From Parvularculaceae bacterium (lineage in GTDB: Bacteria > Pseudomonadota > Alphaproteobacteria > Caulobacterales > Parvularculaceae), in the NCBI GenBank assembly GCA_028284065.1, contig JANQSJ010000003.1:1-64000 (forward strand): a DNA stretch of 64,000 bases, read 5' to 3'. The stretch's first letter is position 1; each line of letters opens with the position of its first letter. The notes under the pieces were generated by a model, which did no database searches, was not told the DNA's origin, and saw only the letters and a list, made by a program, of their open reading frames with translations. Of this stretch, positions 34,663-44,006 are shown one piece after another. A program made the translations under genes and the position numbers.

Positions 34663-36759
34663 TCAGCGGATCGCGGCGCGCACCCCGAAGGTCGCCACCC
34701 TGCCCTCGCCCGGGAAAAAGCGCTCATCGCCGAAAGCGAAGTCGGCGCGTTCCGCATAGAATGTGTTGGCGACATTCCGCACCGCGACGAATGCCGTCAG
34801 GCTGTCGGTGAGGGCGTAGTCGCCGCGCACGTCAACGACATTGTGGCCAGGGTATGTGCGCGTGTTCGCCGCATCGGTGAAGTATTCGCCCACATGGGTC
34901 CAGGCGACCTCCGCCGTCACCGGCGCGAAGGACGGCGCCCAGGTCGCGCGCGCGCCGGCGAGCCACCGCGGCGCGGAGTCGACATCGTCGCCGAAGGTGA
35001 TGGTGTCGGTCACCCGCACCGGCGATGTCGCGTCGGTCGCGGGCCGATCAAAGCGATAGGTGTGGCGGCCATAAGCGAGATTGCCGTCAATGGTGAGCGT
35101 CGGCGTGACCGCCGCAACGAGCCGCGCCTCCGCGCCGGCGTGCCGCGTGCGCCCGTCCGACACGTTAAAGCCGTCGGCGTCACGGAAGAAGAAATTGTCC
35201 TTTTCCATAAAGTAGCCGGCCACTTCGACGGAGAGGCGATCGTCAATCGTTCCGCGCACGCCGATCTCGCCGGCGTCGATAGTCTCCGGCTCCGCCGGGT
35301 CCGTCGTCTGGTTGATCTGCAGGCGGTACAAATCCGTCGTCTGGGGCGGGCGTGCGCCGCGAGCGTAGGAGGCGTAGACGCGCCAATCTTCGTTCGGCGC
35401 GTAGGTCACCGAGAATTTCGGGCTCGCCGTCGTAAAGTCATCGCGCCGGTCCGCCGGCCGCAGGAACCGGCCGACGACCCCGTCATCGGTGCGGTTGTCA
35501 TAGTCATAGGTGGTTCGGTCGAGGCGCGCGGCGGCCCGAACCGACCATTTCGGCGACGGCCGCCATTCAACCTCAGCGAACGGCGACAAGCCGACGGAGG
35601 TGACCTGATAATCGTAGTGCAGCCCTTGCGTGAAGGAGAAAACCGTCGGGATCGACTGAAACTCAGACAACGTCCCTTCCGTGCGGTCAACGTCGAAGCC
35701 GATGATCGCAGACCAGTTCGAACGATCCACATAAAGCGCCGTCTGCGCCCCGACGGACCAGTGGGAATTCTGCTCCAGCGCCTGCGACGGCAGGAAGTGG
35801 AGCAGGAAGTCCATATCCGTCCAGCGGCTGAACGGCGTGACGGATAGGACCGTTCCCTCGCCAAGCTCAACGTCAATCCGGCTCGACAGGCGCGCGGACT
35901 TCACGTCGCGGAACGCCTCCGGGTTCGGGTTGGTGCGGCGCAGGACGGGATCGAGATAAACGTCCGGGCCTTCGACGAACCCCGCCGTCTCCTGATTTAT
36001 GTTGACGCCGGAGAAAATCGTCGTCGCAGTCCAGCGCTCGCCGCGAGCGATATGGCGGACGGTGAGCTTTTGCTGGTCAACGCCGCTGTCCGCGCGGAAG
36101 CCTGGATCATCAAGCACGGAAAGCGCGGCGAAGCTGCCCTCGGACACCGCCGACAAGTCCGCGATCCCGACGCCTTTGACGCGCCCGATCGTGTCGCCGC
36201 TGATCATCAGCGACGTGTCCCGCGGGGTGGAGAGGCCTGTGCGCACGTCGATGACGCCGTGGATAGCGTTCGCGCCATAGACTGCGCCCGACGGCCCGCG
36301 CACCACTTCAATCGCCTCGGCGATTTCCGTGTGCGCCTCAAGAAGACCGTTGACGTTCGCGAAGCCCGCTGCGCGGATCGGCACGCCGTCCTGAAGGTAG
36401 AGAAACGAGCCGGCGCCGGCCCCGCCCGTGAGGACAGGGGAGCGAATCGATGTCAGGGACTCCTGACCCGATCCGCGGTGGATCAGGACGCCGGCGGCGC
36501 GATTGAGAATCTCGCTTGGATGATCCGCCCCGATCCGCGCGAGGCCCTCGGCGTCAAACGTTGAAATGCTGAGCGGCGCATCGCGCTGCGCCGACGGGCG
36601 GCGTTCCGCGGTGACGACCACCGTATCCGCCGTCACGCCCGGCTGCGCGGCCAATGCGGGACAGGCGACGACAGCCGCCGCCAAAGCGGCGGATGGCAGC
36701 GCGGTTTCCAAGAGCCGCTTGCGCGCAGCGGCTTTCCCATGCACTTCAAACAACGACAC
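34663..36759 (-). CDS. TonB-dependent outer membrane receptor
   Basis: A 698-aa receptor with a signal peptide (about residues 8-38, cleavage near ALAA). The plug domain starts at 'DTVVVTAERRPSAQRDAPLS' (TonB box region near 45) and includes 'IEVVRGPSGAVYGANAIHGVIDVRT' near 150. The 22-stranded barrel ends in 'ATFGVRAAIR'. It imports iron complexes, vitamin B12 or other large ligands; the ligand is not evident. A GTG at 36759 preceded by GGAGGG is preferred over a frame open to 36915, which overlaps the next gene's start region. No TonB/ExbBD or regulator gene is adjacent. Confidence 0.9.
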   Translation of the reverse strand: MSLFEVHGKAAARKRLLETALPSAALAAAVVACPALAAQPGVTADTVVVTAERRPSAQRDAPLSISTFDAEGLARIGADHPSEILNRAAGVLIHRGSGQESLTSIRSPVLTGGAGAGSFLYLQDGVPIRAAGFANVNGLLEAHTEIAEAIEVVRGPSGAVYGANAIHGVIDVRTGLSTPRDTSLMISGDTIGRVKGVGIADLSAVSEGSFAALSVLDDPGFRADSGVDQQKLTVRHIARGERWTATTIFSGVNINQETAGFVEGPDVYLDPVLRRTNPNPEAFRDVKSARLSSRIDVELGEGTVLSVTPFSRWTDMDFLLHFLPSQALEQNSHWSVGAQTALYVDRSNWSAIIGFDVDRTEGTLSEFQSIPTVFSFTQGLHYDYQVTSVGLSPFAEVEWRPSPKWSVRAAARLDRTTYDYDNRTDDGVVGRFLRPADRRDDFTTASPKFSVTYAPNEDWRVYASYARGARPPQTTDLYRLQINQTTDPAEPETIDAGEIGVRGTIDDRLSVEVAGYFMEKDNFFFRDADGFNVSDGRTRHAGAEARLVAAVTPTLTIDGNLAYGRHTYRFDRPATDATSPVRVTDTITFGDDVDSAPRWLAGARATWAPSFAPVTAEVAWTHVGEYFTDAANTRTYPGHNVVDVRGDYALTDSLTAFVAVRNVANTFYAERADFAFGDERFFPGEGRVATFGVRAAIR

Positions 36760-36913
36760 GACGCCCTCCGACGGCCGCACGACCAGCGCGTCAAAGCGGG
36801 TCCCCGGAGCGGCTTTGTAGAACGGGTACCTTGAGCGGCGCGGGCCCGTCAAACGCGCAGATTGGCGCAAAAATCGAGGCTCGCGCCTCCGATGCGACCT
36901 TAGGGAGATGGCC

Positions 36914-37846
36914 ATGGCGGTAGTCGGATCGCTCTTCGAAACGCTGCTGGCGCTCTATGCCGCCACGATCCTCCTGTGGCTTGTCAGCCTGCGCCTCAAA
37001 AACGCAAGCATAATAGATATTTTCTGGGCGATCTTCTGCGCCCTGCCGGGCGTTCTCCTCTACTTCCAGATCGACGGTTCGGGCCCCCGCGCCGGCCTTC
37101 TTGCAGGGCTCTGCGCGCTCTGGGCGGCGCGGCTGTCGGGGTATCTGGCGGTCCGAAATCTCGGCCATGGCGAGGACTACCGCTATGTCGCGATGCGCAA
37201 GTCGCGCGAGCCTTCAGGGGATTTCGCGCAGTGGTCATTGGCGAACGTCTTCATTCTTCAGGCGACGCTCGCCTGGGTGATTTCACTGCCGGTCCAGTTG
37301 GGTCAGTTCGGCGCAGACAAGCCGCTTGGCCCGCTCGCATTCGTCGGCGTTGCGATCTTCGCCGTCGGCCTCGCCTTTGAGGCGATCGGCGATGCGCAAT
37401 TGCGGTCGTTCAAATCCGAGCCCGCCAACAAGGGCCGCTTGATGACCACGGGACTCTGGGCCTGGACGCGGCACCCGAACTATTTCGGCGACGCCTGCGT
37501 CTGGTTCGGCCTCGCCATCATCGCGCTGGAAGGACCGATCGGATGGCTTGGGTTCGCCAGTCCCTTTGTCATGGCTCACTTCCTGCGGAACGTATCAGGC
37601 AAGGCGCTTCTCGAGCGGTCAATGGCGCGCAAGTATCCGGAATACGCGGTCTATGTCGCCCGCACGAGCGGGTTCTTCCCGATGCCGCCGCGAGGCGCGC
37701 CTATCGGGCGAGTGGCCGCCGCTGAAAACGTCGAGTCGCAACCGCCAGCGGAGCCGGAAGTGATCGATGTTCAGGCCGAGCCGATCGTGTCGAACAGCGA
37801 CGCCTCAAGCGCATCTTCGGCCGACTTGCCGCCCCAGACGAAATAG
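36914..37846 (+). CDS. DUF1295 / steroid 5-alpha-reductase-like membrane protein
   Basis: A 310-aa protein with about seven hydrophobic helices and the C-terminal motif of the methyltransferase/reductase superfamily: 'TGLWAWTRHPNYFGDACVWFG' near residues 175-195. 'KNASIIDIFWAI' near the N terminus is typical of DUF1295. The family includes steroid reductases and lipid methyltransferases; the substrate is unknown. The ATG at 36914 has AGGGAG at good spacing, whereas the ATG at 36908 is too close to it. The last 40 residues are polar, and the 3' end overlaps the convergent YbjN gene by 76 bp. Confidence 0.88.
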   Translation: MAVVGSLFETLLALYAATILLWLVSLRLKNASIIDIFWAIFCALPGVLLYFQIDGSGPRAGLLAGLCALWAARLSGYLAVRNLGHGEDYRYVAMRKSREPSGDFAQWSLANVFILQATLAWVISLPVQLGQFGADKPLGPLAFVGVAIFAVGLAFEAIGDAQLRSFKSEPANKGRLMTTGLWAWTRHPNYFGDACVWFGLAIIALEGPIGWLGFASPFVMAHFLRNVSGKALLERSMARKYPEYAVYVARTSGFFPMPPRGAPIGRVAAAENVESQPPAEPEVIDVQAEPIVSNSDASSASSADLPPQTK

Positions 37847-38274
37847 TTGAACGCCGGAAAGAACCGGTCGATCGCTTCCGCCGCGCCCTGAATCAGCGCC
37901 TGGGCCTGACCGCCGTCGAGCGCGCCTTCCTCAGGCAGGATCGCCGCATTGCGATAGACGAAGGCGTTGTCCTCAGACCACAAATCGAAGTGTCCGAGCC
38001 AGAGGCGTTCGTTGATGAGGGTGACGAGCCGGGCCGCCTCGTCGCGGCGATTTGCCGGCGCCTTGATGTCAATCGGGGCACCAAGTTGCAGCGTCAACAG
38101 CTCCGGCCGCCAGGTGAACCAGACGCCGGCGTCGCGCCACGCGCCCGGCACCGCCATATGAAGCTCCGCCTCATCGATGCGCTCCGATTCCAACTCCATC
38201 AGGCCGGCGACCGCTTCGAGGGAATCCAACGGATCCATCGTCGGCGCCGACTTATCGAGTAACTGGATCGTCAT
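37771..38274 (-). CDS. YbjN domain protein
   Basis: A 167-aa protein of the YbjN superfamily, a fold resembling type III secretion chaperones. Family features: 'LDSLEAVAGLMELESERIDEAELHMAVPGAW', a strand 'DAGVWFTWRPELLTLQL' and the C-terminal 'FFPAFNYFVWGGKSAEDAL'. YbjN affects stress and motility when overexpressed in enterics; the biochemical role is unknown. The start at 38274 follows GGAAGGA. It overlaps the convergent DUF1295 gene at the 3' end. Confidence 0.85.
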   Translation of the reverse strand: MTIQLLDKSAPTMDPLDSLEAVAGLMELESERIDEAELHMAVPGAWRDAGVWFTWRPELLTLQLGAPIDIKAPANRRDEAARLVTLINERLWLGHFDLWSEDNAFVYRNAAILPEEGALDGGQAQALIQGAAEAIDRFFPAFNYFVWGGKSAEDALEASLFDTIGSA

Positions 38275-38364
38275 GGCGGTCCTTCCGGCTGCTGATGCAA
38301 AGGAGCGCACATCGAGTCGCCAGGGGCCCGCAATGATTCGATAAGACTGGTTTTCCGGAACCGC

Positions 38365-38622
38365 CTACTCGGTGGACTTGCGGTTCTCCGCCTCAAGCGC
38401 GTCGAGGCGCGCGCGCAGGGCGTCCGCCTCCGCGCGGGCCGCCGCGGCGAGATCGCGCACGACCTCGAATTCCTCGCGCGTTACGAGCTCCATGTCCGCC
38501 AGGAGGCGTTGCAGCTGGCTGCGCATCACGGTTTCCGCCTCACGCCGGACGCCGTCGGCCGCGCCGGCCGCGTCGGAGACCGCCTTGGCGAGCTGGTCGA
38601 GGATATGGTTGTCGGTCTGCAT
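38365..38622 (-). CDS. ubiK: UbiK/BMFP accessory factor
   Basis: An 85-aa protein of the BMFP (YqiC) family: a short amphipathic N-terminal part 'DNHILDQLAKAVSDAAGAADG' and a long coiled coil to the end ('ELVTREEFEVVRDLAAAARAEADALRARL'). UbiK associates with the ubiquinone-synthesis complex and lipids in E. coli. The start at 38622 gives the usual length. It lies divergent from lgt. Confidence 0.88.
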   Translation of the reverse strand: MQTDNHILDQLAKAVSDAAGAADGVRREAETVMRSQLQRLLADMELVTREEFEVVRDLAAAARAEADALRARLDALEAENRKSTE

Positions 38623-38816
38623 GGCGGTCGGGCTCCGAAAAAAAGGCTGCAACCTCACTCAGTTAGATGGCCCCCTCGCCGCCTCGAGGCAAGGGCGCAA
38701 ATAGCGCCCATTTCCAAGGACGTCGCCCGCAATGCGGACCCCGCGACAAGCGCCGGAAACCGCGCTAAGAGGCGCGCCGAGCCAGACAGTCGCAAGCGAG
38801 AGAAAGCCGCGCCGCC

Positions 38817-39710
38817 ATGGGACTGCCCTACCCGAATATTGACCCGGTCGCGTTCAGCATCGGGCCATTGCCCATTCGCTGGTACGCGCTCGGCTACATC
38901 GCCGGGCTCGGCCTCGGCTGGTGGTATCTCTCCCGCCTGATGAAGAATACGAAGCTCTGGGCCGACGGCGCGCCGCCATTGTCCAAGGAGCAACTTGACG
39001 ACATCGTCTTCTGGGTCGCGATCGGCGTCATGGCGGGCGGCCGCATTGGCTATGTCCTGTTCTACGAGCCCAACCTCCTGATCGAGCCCTGGCGGCCGCT
39101 TGGCGCAAGTATGGAGCCGGGCCTCATCAAGAGTATCATCGGCTGGCTCCCCATCCCGCCGGCGCTGATGCTTTGGCGCGGAGGCATGTCGTTCCACGGC
39201 GGCCTTATCGGCGTCACCCTCGCGGGATTTCTTTTCTGTCGGCGCAATGGCCTCAATCCGCTGCGGATCGGCGACCTTTTCGCCGCCGCCGCGCCAATCG
39301 GCATCGGCCTTGTCCGGATCGCGAACTTCATCAACGCCGAGCTTTATGGCCGGCCTTGGAACGGGCCCTGGTCGATGGTCTTCCCCACTGACCCGCTGCA
39401 AACCCCGCGGCACCCGAGCCAGCTTTACGAGGCGGCCCTCGAAGGCGTCGTCCTCTTCATCGCAGTCAGGCTCGCCACCCACCGCTTCGGGCTTCTCAAG
39501 ACGCCGGGGGCGACGATCGGCGTCTTTTTGGCCGGCTACGCTCTGTCAAGAATCTTGGTGGAAAACTTCCGGGAGCCCGACGCCCATCTTCCCGACTTCC
39601 CGCTAGGGCTGACCATGGGAATGATGCTGTCCGCCCCGATGGCGGCGCTCGGCGTCTGGCTTATCGTCCGCGCGCGGCGAGCCAAAACGCCCGCAGAAGG
39701 AAACGCATGA
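38817..39710 (+). CDS. lgt: prolipoprotein diacylglyceryl transferase
   Basis: A 297-aa Lgt with seven helices. It adds diacylglycerol from phosphatidylglycerol to the lipobox cysteine of prolipoproteins. Signature segments are 'IRWYALGYIAGLGLGWWYL' (N terminus, with the conserved Tyr), 'GGMSFHGGLIGV' (His, near 122), 'RIANFINAELYGRPWNGPW' near 163 and 'PRHPSQLYEAALEG' near 196. It starts the lgt-midA-pgeF operon: its stop overlaps the midA start (ATGA). Confidence 0.97.
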   Translation: MGLPYPNIDPVAFSIGPLPIRWYALGYIAGLGLGWWYLSRLMKNTKLWADGAPPLSKEQLDDIVFWVAIGVMAGGRIGYVLFYEPNLLIEPWRPLGASMEPGLIKSIIGWLPIPPALMLWRGGMSFHGGLIGVTLAGFLFCRRNGLNPLRIGDLFAAAAPIGIGLVRIANFINAELYGRPWNGPWSMVFPTDPLQTPRHPSQLYEAALEGVVLFIAVRLATHRFGLLKTPGATIGVFLAGYALSRILVENFREPDAHLPDFPLGLTMGMMLSAPMAALGVWLIVRARRAKTPAEGNA

Positions 39711-40843
39711 CGACGGCGCCACCGGAACGCAAATCCGCCCCCGCTGACCCGCCGCCGTCGACGGCGCTTGAGCGGCGTCTTGTGGAGCTCATCCGGGCGC
39801 ACGGACCGATCAGCGTCGCCGACTATATGAGCGACGCGCTCTTTCATCCCAATGACGGCTATTACATGTCGCAATCGCCGATCGGGGCGCGCGGCGACTT
39901 CACCACCGCCCCGGAGGTGAGCCAGATCTTCGGCGAACTGATTGGCCTCTGGATCGTTCAATCCTGGATCGACATCGGCGCGCCGGACGCCTTCACCCTG
40001 GTGGAGCTGGGTCCGGGGCGCGGCGTTCTGATGCGCGACATTCTCCGCGCCGCGTCGCTTAAGCCGGAATTCCTGAAGGCCGCGAACGTGCAGCTCGTGG
40101 AGACCTCCGGCCGGATGCGCCATGAACAGCAGAAAAGGCTGAAGGACGCGGCGGCGCCGGTGTCATGGAAGGACGCATTTGACGAGACCGATGACGGCCC
40201 AATCCTGATCGTCGCCAATGAGCTTTTCGACTGCCTTCCCATCCGGCAGTTCGAAATGACGGAGGACGGTTGGCGCGAACGCATGGTGAGCCTCGACGAC
40301 AGCGGCGAGCGGCTGGCGTTCTCGACCGCATTCGCTCCTCCGCTGGCGCTCAGCGGCGCGCCCGCCGAGGCGCCCGCGGGGTCAATCTACGAATGGGGCG
40401 CGCCTGGCGAAGACCTCGCCGAAGAAATAGGGGGGCGGCTTGCGGAGAATAAAGGCCGCGCCCTGATTATCGACTATGGCCATGTCCGGGCAGGCCTTGG
40501 CGATACGCTCCAGGCGGTGAAGGGCCACCGGGCGTGGCCGCCGCTCGCTGCGCCGGGCCTCGCCGACATTACCGCGCACGTCAATTTTGACAGGCTGATC
40601 GAGCGCGCCTTCGACGCCGGCGCGGCCGCCTTTGGGCCGGTTGCGCAAGGCACGCTCCTCGACCGGCTCGGCCTCGCCATGCGGGTCGAACGCCTTTCAG
40701 CCGGGAAACCGCAGGATGTGGCGGACACGATCCAGTCCGGCGCGTTCCGCATCGCGGCGGCTTCGGAGATGGGCGAATTGTTCCGGGCGCTGTGCATTTC
40801 CTCGCCTGGCCTGCCCGCGCCGCCGGGATTTGAACCCGCGTGA
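39707..40843 (+). CDS. class I SAM-dependent methyltransferase, MidA/NDUFAF7 family
   Basis: A 378-aa protein of the DUF185/COG1565 family. The mitochondrial member NDUFAF7 dimethylates an Arg of complex I subunit NDUFS2. Key segments: 'ISVADYMSDALFHPNDGYYMS', 'GARGDFTTAPEVSQIFGELIG', the SAM motif 'FTLVELGPGRGVLMRDILR' near residue 95, and 'IVANELFDCLPIRQFE' near 170. The bacterial partner could be NuoD, which is inference. It overlaps lgt (ATGA) and pgeF (GTGA), so all three are translationally coupled. Confidence 0.93.
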   Translation: MTTAPPERKSAPADPPPSTALERRLVELIRAHGPISVADYMSDALFHPNDGYYMSQSPIGARGDFTTAPEVSQIFGELIGLWIVQSWIDIGAPDAFTLVELGPGRGVLMRDILRAASLKPEFLKAANVQLVETSGRMRHEQQKRLKDAAAPVSWKDAFDETDDGPILIVANELFDCLPIRQFEMTEDGWRERMVSLDDSGERLAFSTAFAPPLALSGAPAEAPAGSIYEWGAPGEDLAEEIGGRLAENKGRALIIDYGHVRAGLGDTLQAVKGHRAWPPLAAPGLADITAHVNFDRLIERAFDAGAAAFGPVAQGTLLDRLGLAMRVERLSAGKPQDVADTIQSGAFRIAAASEMGELFRALCISSPGLPAPPGFEPA

Positions 40844-41613
40844 GCGCGCCGCCGCTTGAGACCTCAGCGCGGCTCAGCGACGCCGGCGCGCGGCACGGGT
40901 TCTTCGGACGGCGCGGCGGGGTCTCTGACCCGCCCTATGACAGCCTCAATGCCGGACCGGGGTCCGCGGACGCAGGCGTCAGCGTCGCCGAAAACCGTCG
41001 CCGCTGCGCCGACGCCATCGGCATTGCGCCCGATCGCCTCCTCACGCTTCATCAATGCCACTCGGATCGCGTGGTCTTCGTCGACGCGCCCTGGCGCGGC
41101 GCGCCGCCAAAGGCGGACGCCCTCGTGACCACCGCAAAGGGCCTCGCCCTCGGCGCGCTCGCCGCCGACTGCATGCCAATCCTGCTGTTCGAGCCTTCCG
41201 CGAAGGTCGCCGCCGCAGTCCATGCAGGCTGGCGCGGCGCGCTTGCCGGCGTCATCGAAAACGCGGTCGCGGAGATGCGCCGCCATGGCGCTGATCCCGC
41301 CGCAACCATAGCAGCCATTGGTCCCTGCCTGCGGCAAGAGAATTTCGAGGTCGGCTTTGACCTCGTTGATAGTTTTATTGATAAATATCAGGAGGCTGAC
41401 CACTTTTTTGAAGCTGCCGCATCAGAAAACAAGCGGATGTTCGATCTGGTCGGTTTCGCGGTCTGGCGGCTTTCGACGGTTGGCGTCGAGGCCGTGGACG
41501 TTGTCGGCGGCTGCACGCTTGGCGCGCCAGAAGCTTACTTCAGCTGCCGAAAATCGCGGCGCGACGGGCTCGACGATTATGGCAGGAACCTGTCGGCGAT
41601 CGCCATAGGTTAA
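40840..41613 (+). CDS. pgeF: peptidoglycan editing factor PgeF (YfiH/laccase domain)
   Basis: A 257-aa protein of the YfiH family. It has the three-residue metal site in 'LLTLHQCHSDRV' (His near 70), 'LGALAADCMPILLFE' (Cys near 110) and 'AAVHAGWRGALAGV' (His near 128). In E. coli it removes L-serine misincorporated into the peptidoglycan stem peptide; the family is also called polyphenol oxidase or purine phosphorylase-like. It starts at a GTG overlapping the midA stop. The end of the operon is followed by the tandem repeat at 41630. Confidence 0.93.
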   Translation: MSAPPLETSARLSDAGARHGFFGRRGGVSDPPYDSLNAGPGSADAGVSVAENRRRCADAIGIAPDRLLTLHQCHSDRVVFVDAPWRGAPPKADALVTTAKGLALGALAADCMPILLFEPSAKVAAAVHAGWRGALAGVIENAVAEMRRHGADPAATIAAIGPCLRQENFEVGFDLVDSFIDKYQEADHFFEAAASENKRMFDLVGFAVWRLSTVGVEAVDVVGGCTLGAPEAYFSCRKSRRDGLDDYGRNLSAIAIG

Positions 41614-41629
41614 CGCTTTGGGCGCCTGA

Positions 41630-41677
41630 CGGTCGGAATGTGCGCCGGTCCAAATGTGTGACGGTCCAAATGTGTGA
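41630..41677. repeat. 16-bp tandem repeat, three units, upstream of prs
   Basis: Two exact 16-mers CGGTCCAAATGTGTGA (41646-41661 and 41662-41677) are preceded by a diverged copy (41630-41645) and followed by the first few bases of a fourth. The array sits 17 bp after pgeF and ends 108 bp before the prs start. Confidence 0.8.
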
Positions 41678-41785
41678 CGGTACAGGCGCGCTCTCGAAGA
41701 AACCCAACGCGCAGTGTCTCAATTGGGTTGCGGCGCCGTCAACGAAACGTCACAAATCCGCGGTGGCAGGTGGGGCGGATGGCGA

Positions 41786-42730
41786 ATGAAGCTGATTGCG
41801 GGAAACTCCAACGAACCCTTGAGCGAAGAGATATCGCGCCGGCTGGCGACATCACTGGCGCGGGCTGAGATCAAACGCTTCAAGGACAGCGAAGTCTTCG
41901 TCGAAGTGCAGGAAAACGTTCGCGGCGAGGACGTGTTCGTCATCCAGTCGACTTCAAACCCCGCGAACGATCATCTGATGGAGCTTCTAATCGTCATCGA
42001 CGCGCTGACGCGCGCGTCGGCGAGCAGGGTGACGGCCGTCATCCCCTATTTCGGCTACGCCCGGCAGGATCGGAAAGCCGGCCCCCGGACGCCAATTTCG
42101 GCCAAACTCGTGGCTAACCTTATCACAACGGCGGGCGCGGACCGCGTTCTGACGGTCGACCTTCACGCAGGCCAGATTCAGGGCTTCTTCGACATCCCCA
42201 CCGACAATCTTTACGCGGTCAAGGAATTCGAACGCCGCATCCGCGAGATCCACAATGGCGACCTTCACGAAGTGACCATCGTGTCGCCGGACGTAGGCGG
42301 CGTGGTGCGCGCGCGGTCGCTTTCGAAGCGCCTCGGCAACCTGCCGCTCGCCATCGTCGACAAACGCCGCGAAGAAGCCGGCGCGTCGGAGGTGATGAAC
42401 ATTATCGGCGAGGTGAAGGGGCGGCACTGCCTCATCTATGACGACATCGTGGATTCCGGCGGCACGCTGTGCAACGCCGCGCGGGCGATTATGGACAAGG
42501 GCGCAAAGAGCGTCTCCGCCTACGTCACCCATGGCGTCCTCTCCGACCACGCCGAACGCCGCGTCATGGCGGAGGACGCGCTCAGCCGCCTGGTCATCTC
42601 CGACTCAATCCTCGTCAGCCCCGAGGTGCAGGCCTGCCCCAAGATCGAACGCGTCTCGATTGCGCGGCTGCTCGCCGAAGCGATCCGCCGCATATCAAAT
42701 GAGGAATCGGTGTCGAGCCTGTTCGACTGA
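41786..42730 (+). CDS. prs: ribose-phosphate pyrophosphokinase
   Basis: A 314-aa PRPP synthetase, making PRPP from ribose 5-phosphate and ATP. It is a full-length class I enzyme: '[21 protein letters not shown]' (start of the flexible region), '[10 protein letters not shown]' near 95, '[11 protein letters not shown]' near 130, and the PRPP motif '[18 protein letters not shown]' near 215. The ATG at 41786 gives the conserved 'MKLIAGNSN' N terminus; a 24-codon upstream frame is not conserved in appearance. It is followed by the Acg/MarR pair under its own promoter. Confidence 0.97.
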   Translation: MKLIAGNSNEPLSEEISRRLATSLARAEIKRFKDSEVFVEVQENVRGEDVFVIQSTSNPANDHLMELLIVIDALTRASASRVTAVIPYFGYARQDRKAGPRTPISAKLVANLITTAGADRVLTVDLHAGQIQGFFDIPTDNLYAVKEFERRIREIHNGDLHEVTIVSPDVGGVVRARSLSKRLGNLPLAIVDKRREEAGASEVMNIIGEVKGRHCLIYDDIVDSGGTLCNAARAIMDKGAKSVSAYVTHGVLSDHAERRVMAEDALSRLVISDSILVSPEVQACPKIERVSIARLLAEAIRRISNEESVSSLFD

Positions 42731-42772
42731 CGTTCGGCCCGCGCCCGGGGGCAAGGCGGAACGCCATATTCA

Positions 42773-42801
42773 TTGACGTCTATCTATTCGACGCCTATGC
42801 T
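42773..42801 (+). promoter_or_regulatory. sigma70 promoter of the Acg-MarR unit
   Basis: TTGACG (42773-42778) and TATGCT (42796-42801) are separated by 17 nt. The start of transcription would be near 42808, about 17 nt before the ATG, and AGGAGAAG precedes the ATG. It lies 43 bp after the prs stop. Confidence 0.65.
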
Positions 42802-42824
42802 TTCTCCGGTTCAGGAGAAGCACA

Positions 42825-44006
42825 ATGCGCGCACACCAGACGGCCGCGGCCACGCCGGCGTATTCGCGTCGATGCATTCTGAAGACCGGCGCAGGGGGCG
42901 CTTCGGTGCTGTTCGCAGGCGGCTGCGATCTCATCATGCCCGACATCGCCGAGGCGCGGGCCCCCTGGGAAGCTGCGGGCGAGAGCTTTGGCGATCCGCG
43001 CCTTGACGCCCTCGCCTACGCGGTGCTCGCGCCGAACCCCCATAATCGCCAGCCCTGGACCATCGAACTTCGCGGGGAAGATGAGATCCTCGTGCGCGCC
43101 GATCCTGAACGCCTGCTGCCGGAGACAGACCCCTTTAACCGGCAGATTGTCATCGGTTTCGGGTGTTTCCATGAATTGCTGCGTCAGGCGGCGGCCGAGC
43201 GCGGATTTGCGCTCGATACGGACGTGTTTCCCGAGGGCGATCCGCAGCCGCTGCTCGACGACAGGCCGATCTTCCACGCTCGGTTTAGGCGGCAGGCGGA
43301 CATTCAGAAGGACCCTCTCTTTGGCTACGCCCTCGACAGGCGCACCAACCGGGCCCCATTCGCCGACCGCCCGGTCGACGCGGAGGCGCTGAACCGCCTC
43401 GATGCGGCGCTGCGGCCGGAGGACGGCGAGTTTGAATGGGCGAACGATGAGGCGAACATTGCGGCCCTGAAGGACATTTGCGGACGCGCCTGGCGCATCG
43501 AAGCGAACGCCGAAGGCCCCCATGGCGAAACCACGGACGTGACCCGGATCGGCCGGCGCGAGGTCGTCGCCGCCCCGGACGGCATCTCGCTTTACGGCCG
43601 CGACATAGAGGCGTTTCGGCTTGGCCGCGTCCTCACGCGCGACAGCCTTCGCGAAATCGGCTCACGCGCGCATCGGGAAATGGTCAGCTTCTATGAACGG
43701 GCGATCGACACCGCCGCCGCCTTCGGATGGCTGACCACGGACCCGAACGATCGGGCTGACCAGTTCCGCGCCGGCGCGGGCTGGGTCCGCCTCAATCTCG
43801 CCGCGACGCGCGAAGGGGTCGCCATGCACCCGTTAAGTCAGGCGCTGCAGGAGTTTCCGGAGATGGCGGGGCCCTATGCGGAGGTTCACGATTTCGTCGC
43901 AGCCGGAAAATCAGCCTGCGTTCAGGGACTCTTCCGGTTCGGCTATGCGCCGCCGCAGCCGGCCGCGCCGCGATGGCCTGTCCGTTCACGAATCATCGCC
44001 GCATGA
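42825..44006 (+). CDS. Tat-exported nitroreductase-like protein, Acg family
   Basis: A 393-aa protein of the Acg/FMN-binding family. An N-terminal twin-arginine signal is visible ('YSRRCILKTGAGGASVLFAGGC', residues 13-34; the Cys may also be a lipobox). The nitroreductase-like fold is recognised by 'YAVLAPNPHNRQPWTIEL' near 65 and the repeated half near 'RRTNRAPFADRPVD' at 170. Mycobacterial Acg binds FMN but is thought to store it rather than act. It is coupled to the MarR gene through ATGA, so its product probably relates to a MarR-sensed compound. Confidence 0.82.
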   Translation: MRAHQTAAATPAYSRRCILKTGAGGASVLFAGGCDLIMPDIAEARAPWEAAGESFGDPRLDALAYAVLAPNPHNRQPWTIELRGEDEILVRADPERLLPETDPFNRQIVIGFGCFHELLRQAAAERGFALDTDVFPEGDPQPLLDDRPIFHARFRRQADIQKDPLFGYALDRRTNRAPFADRPVDAEALNRLDAALRPEDGEFEWANDEANIAALKDICGRAWRIEANAEGPHGETTDVTRIGRREVVAAPDGISLYGRDIEAFRLGRVLTRDSLREIGSRAHREMVSFYERAIDTAAAFGWLTTDPNDRADQFRAGAGWVRLNLAATREGVAMHPLSQALQEFPEMAGPYAEVHDFVAAGKSACVQGLFRFGYAPPQPAAPRWPVRSRIIAA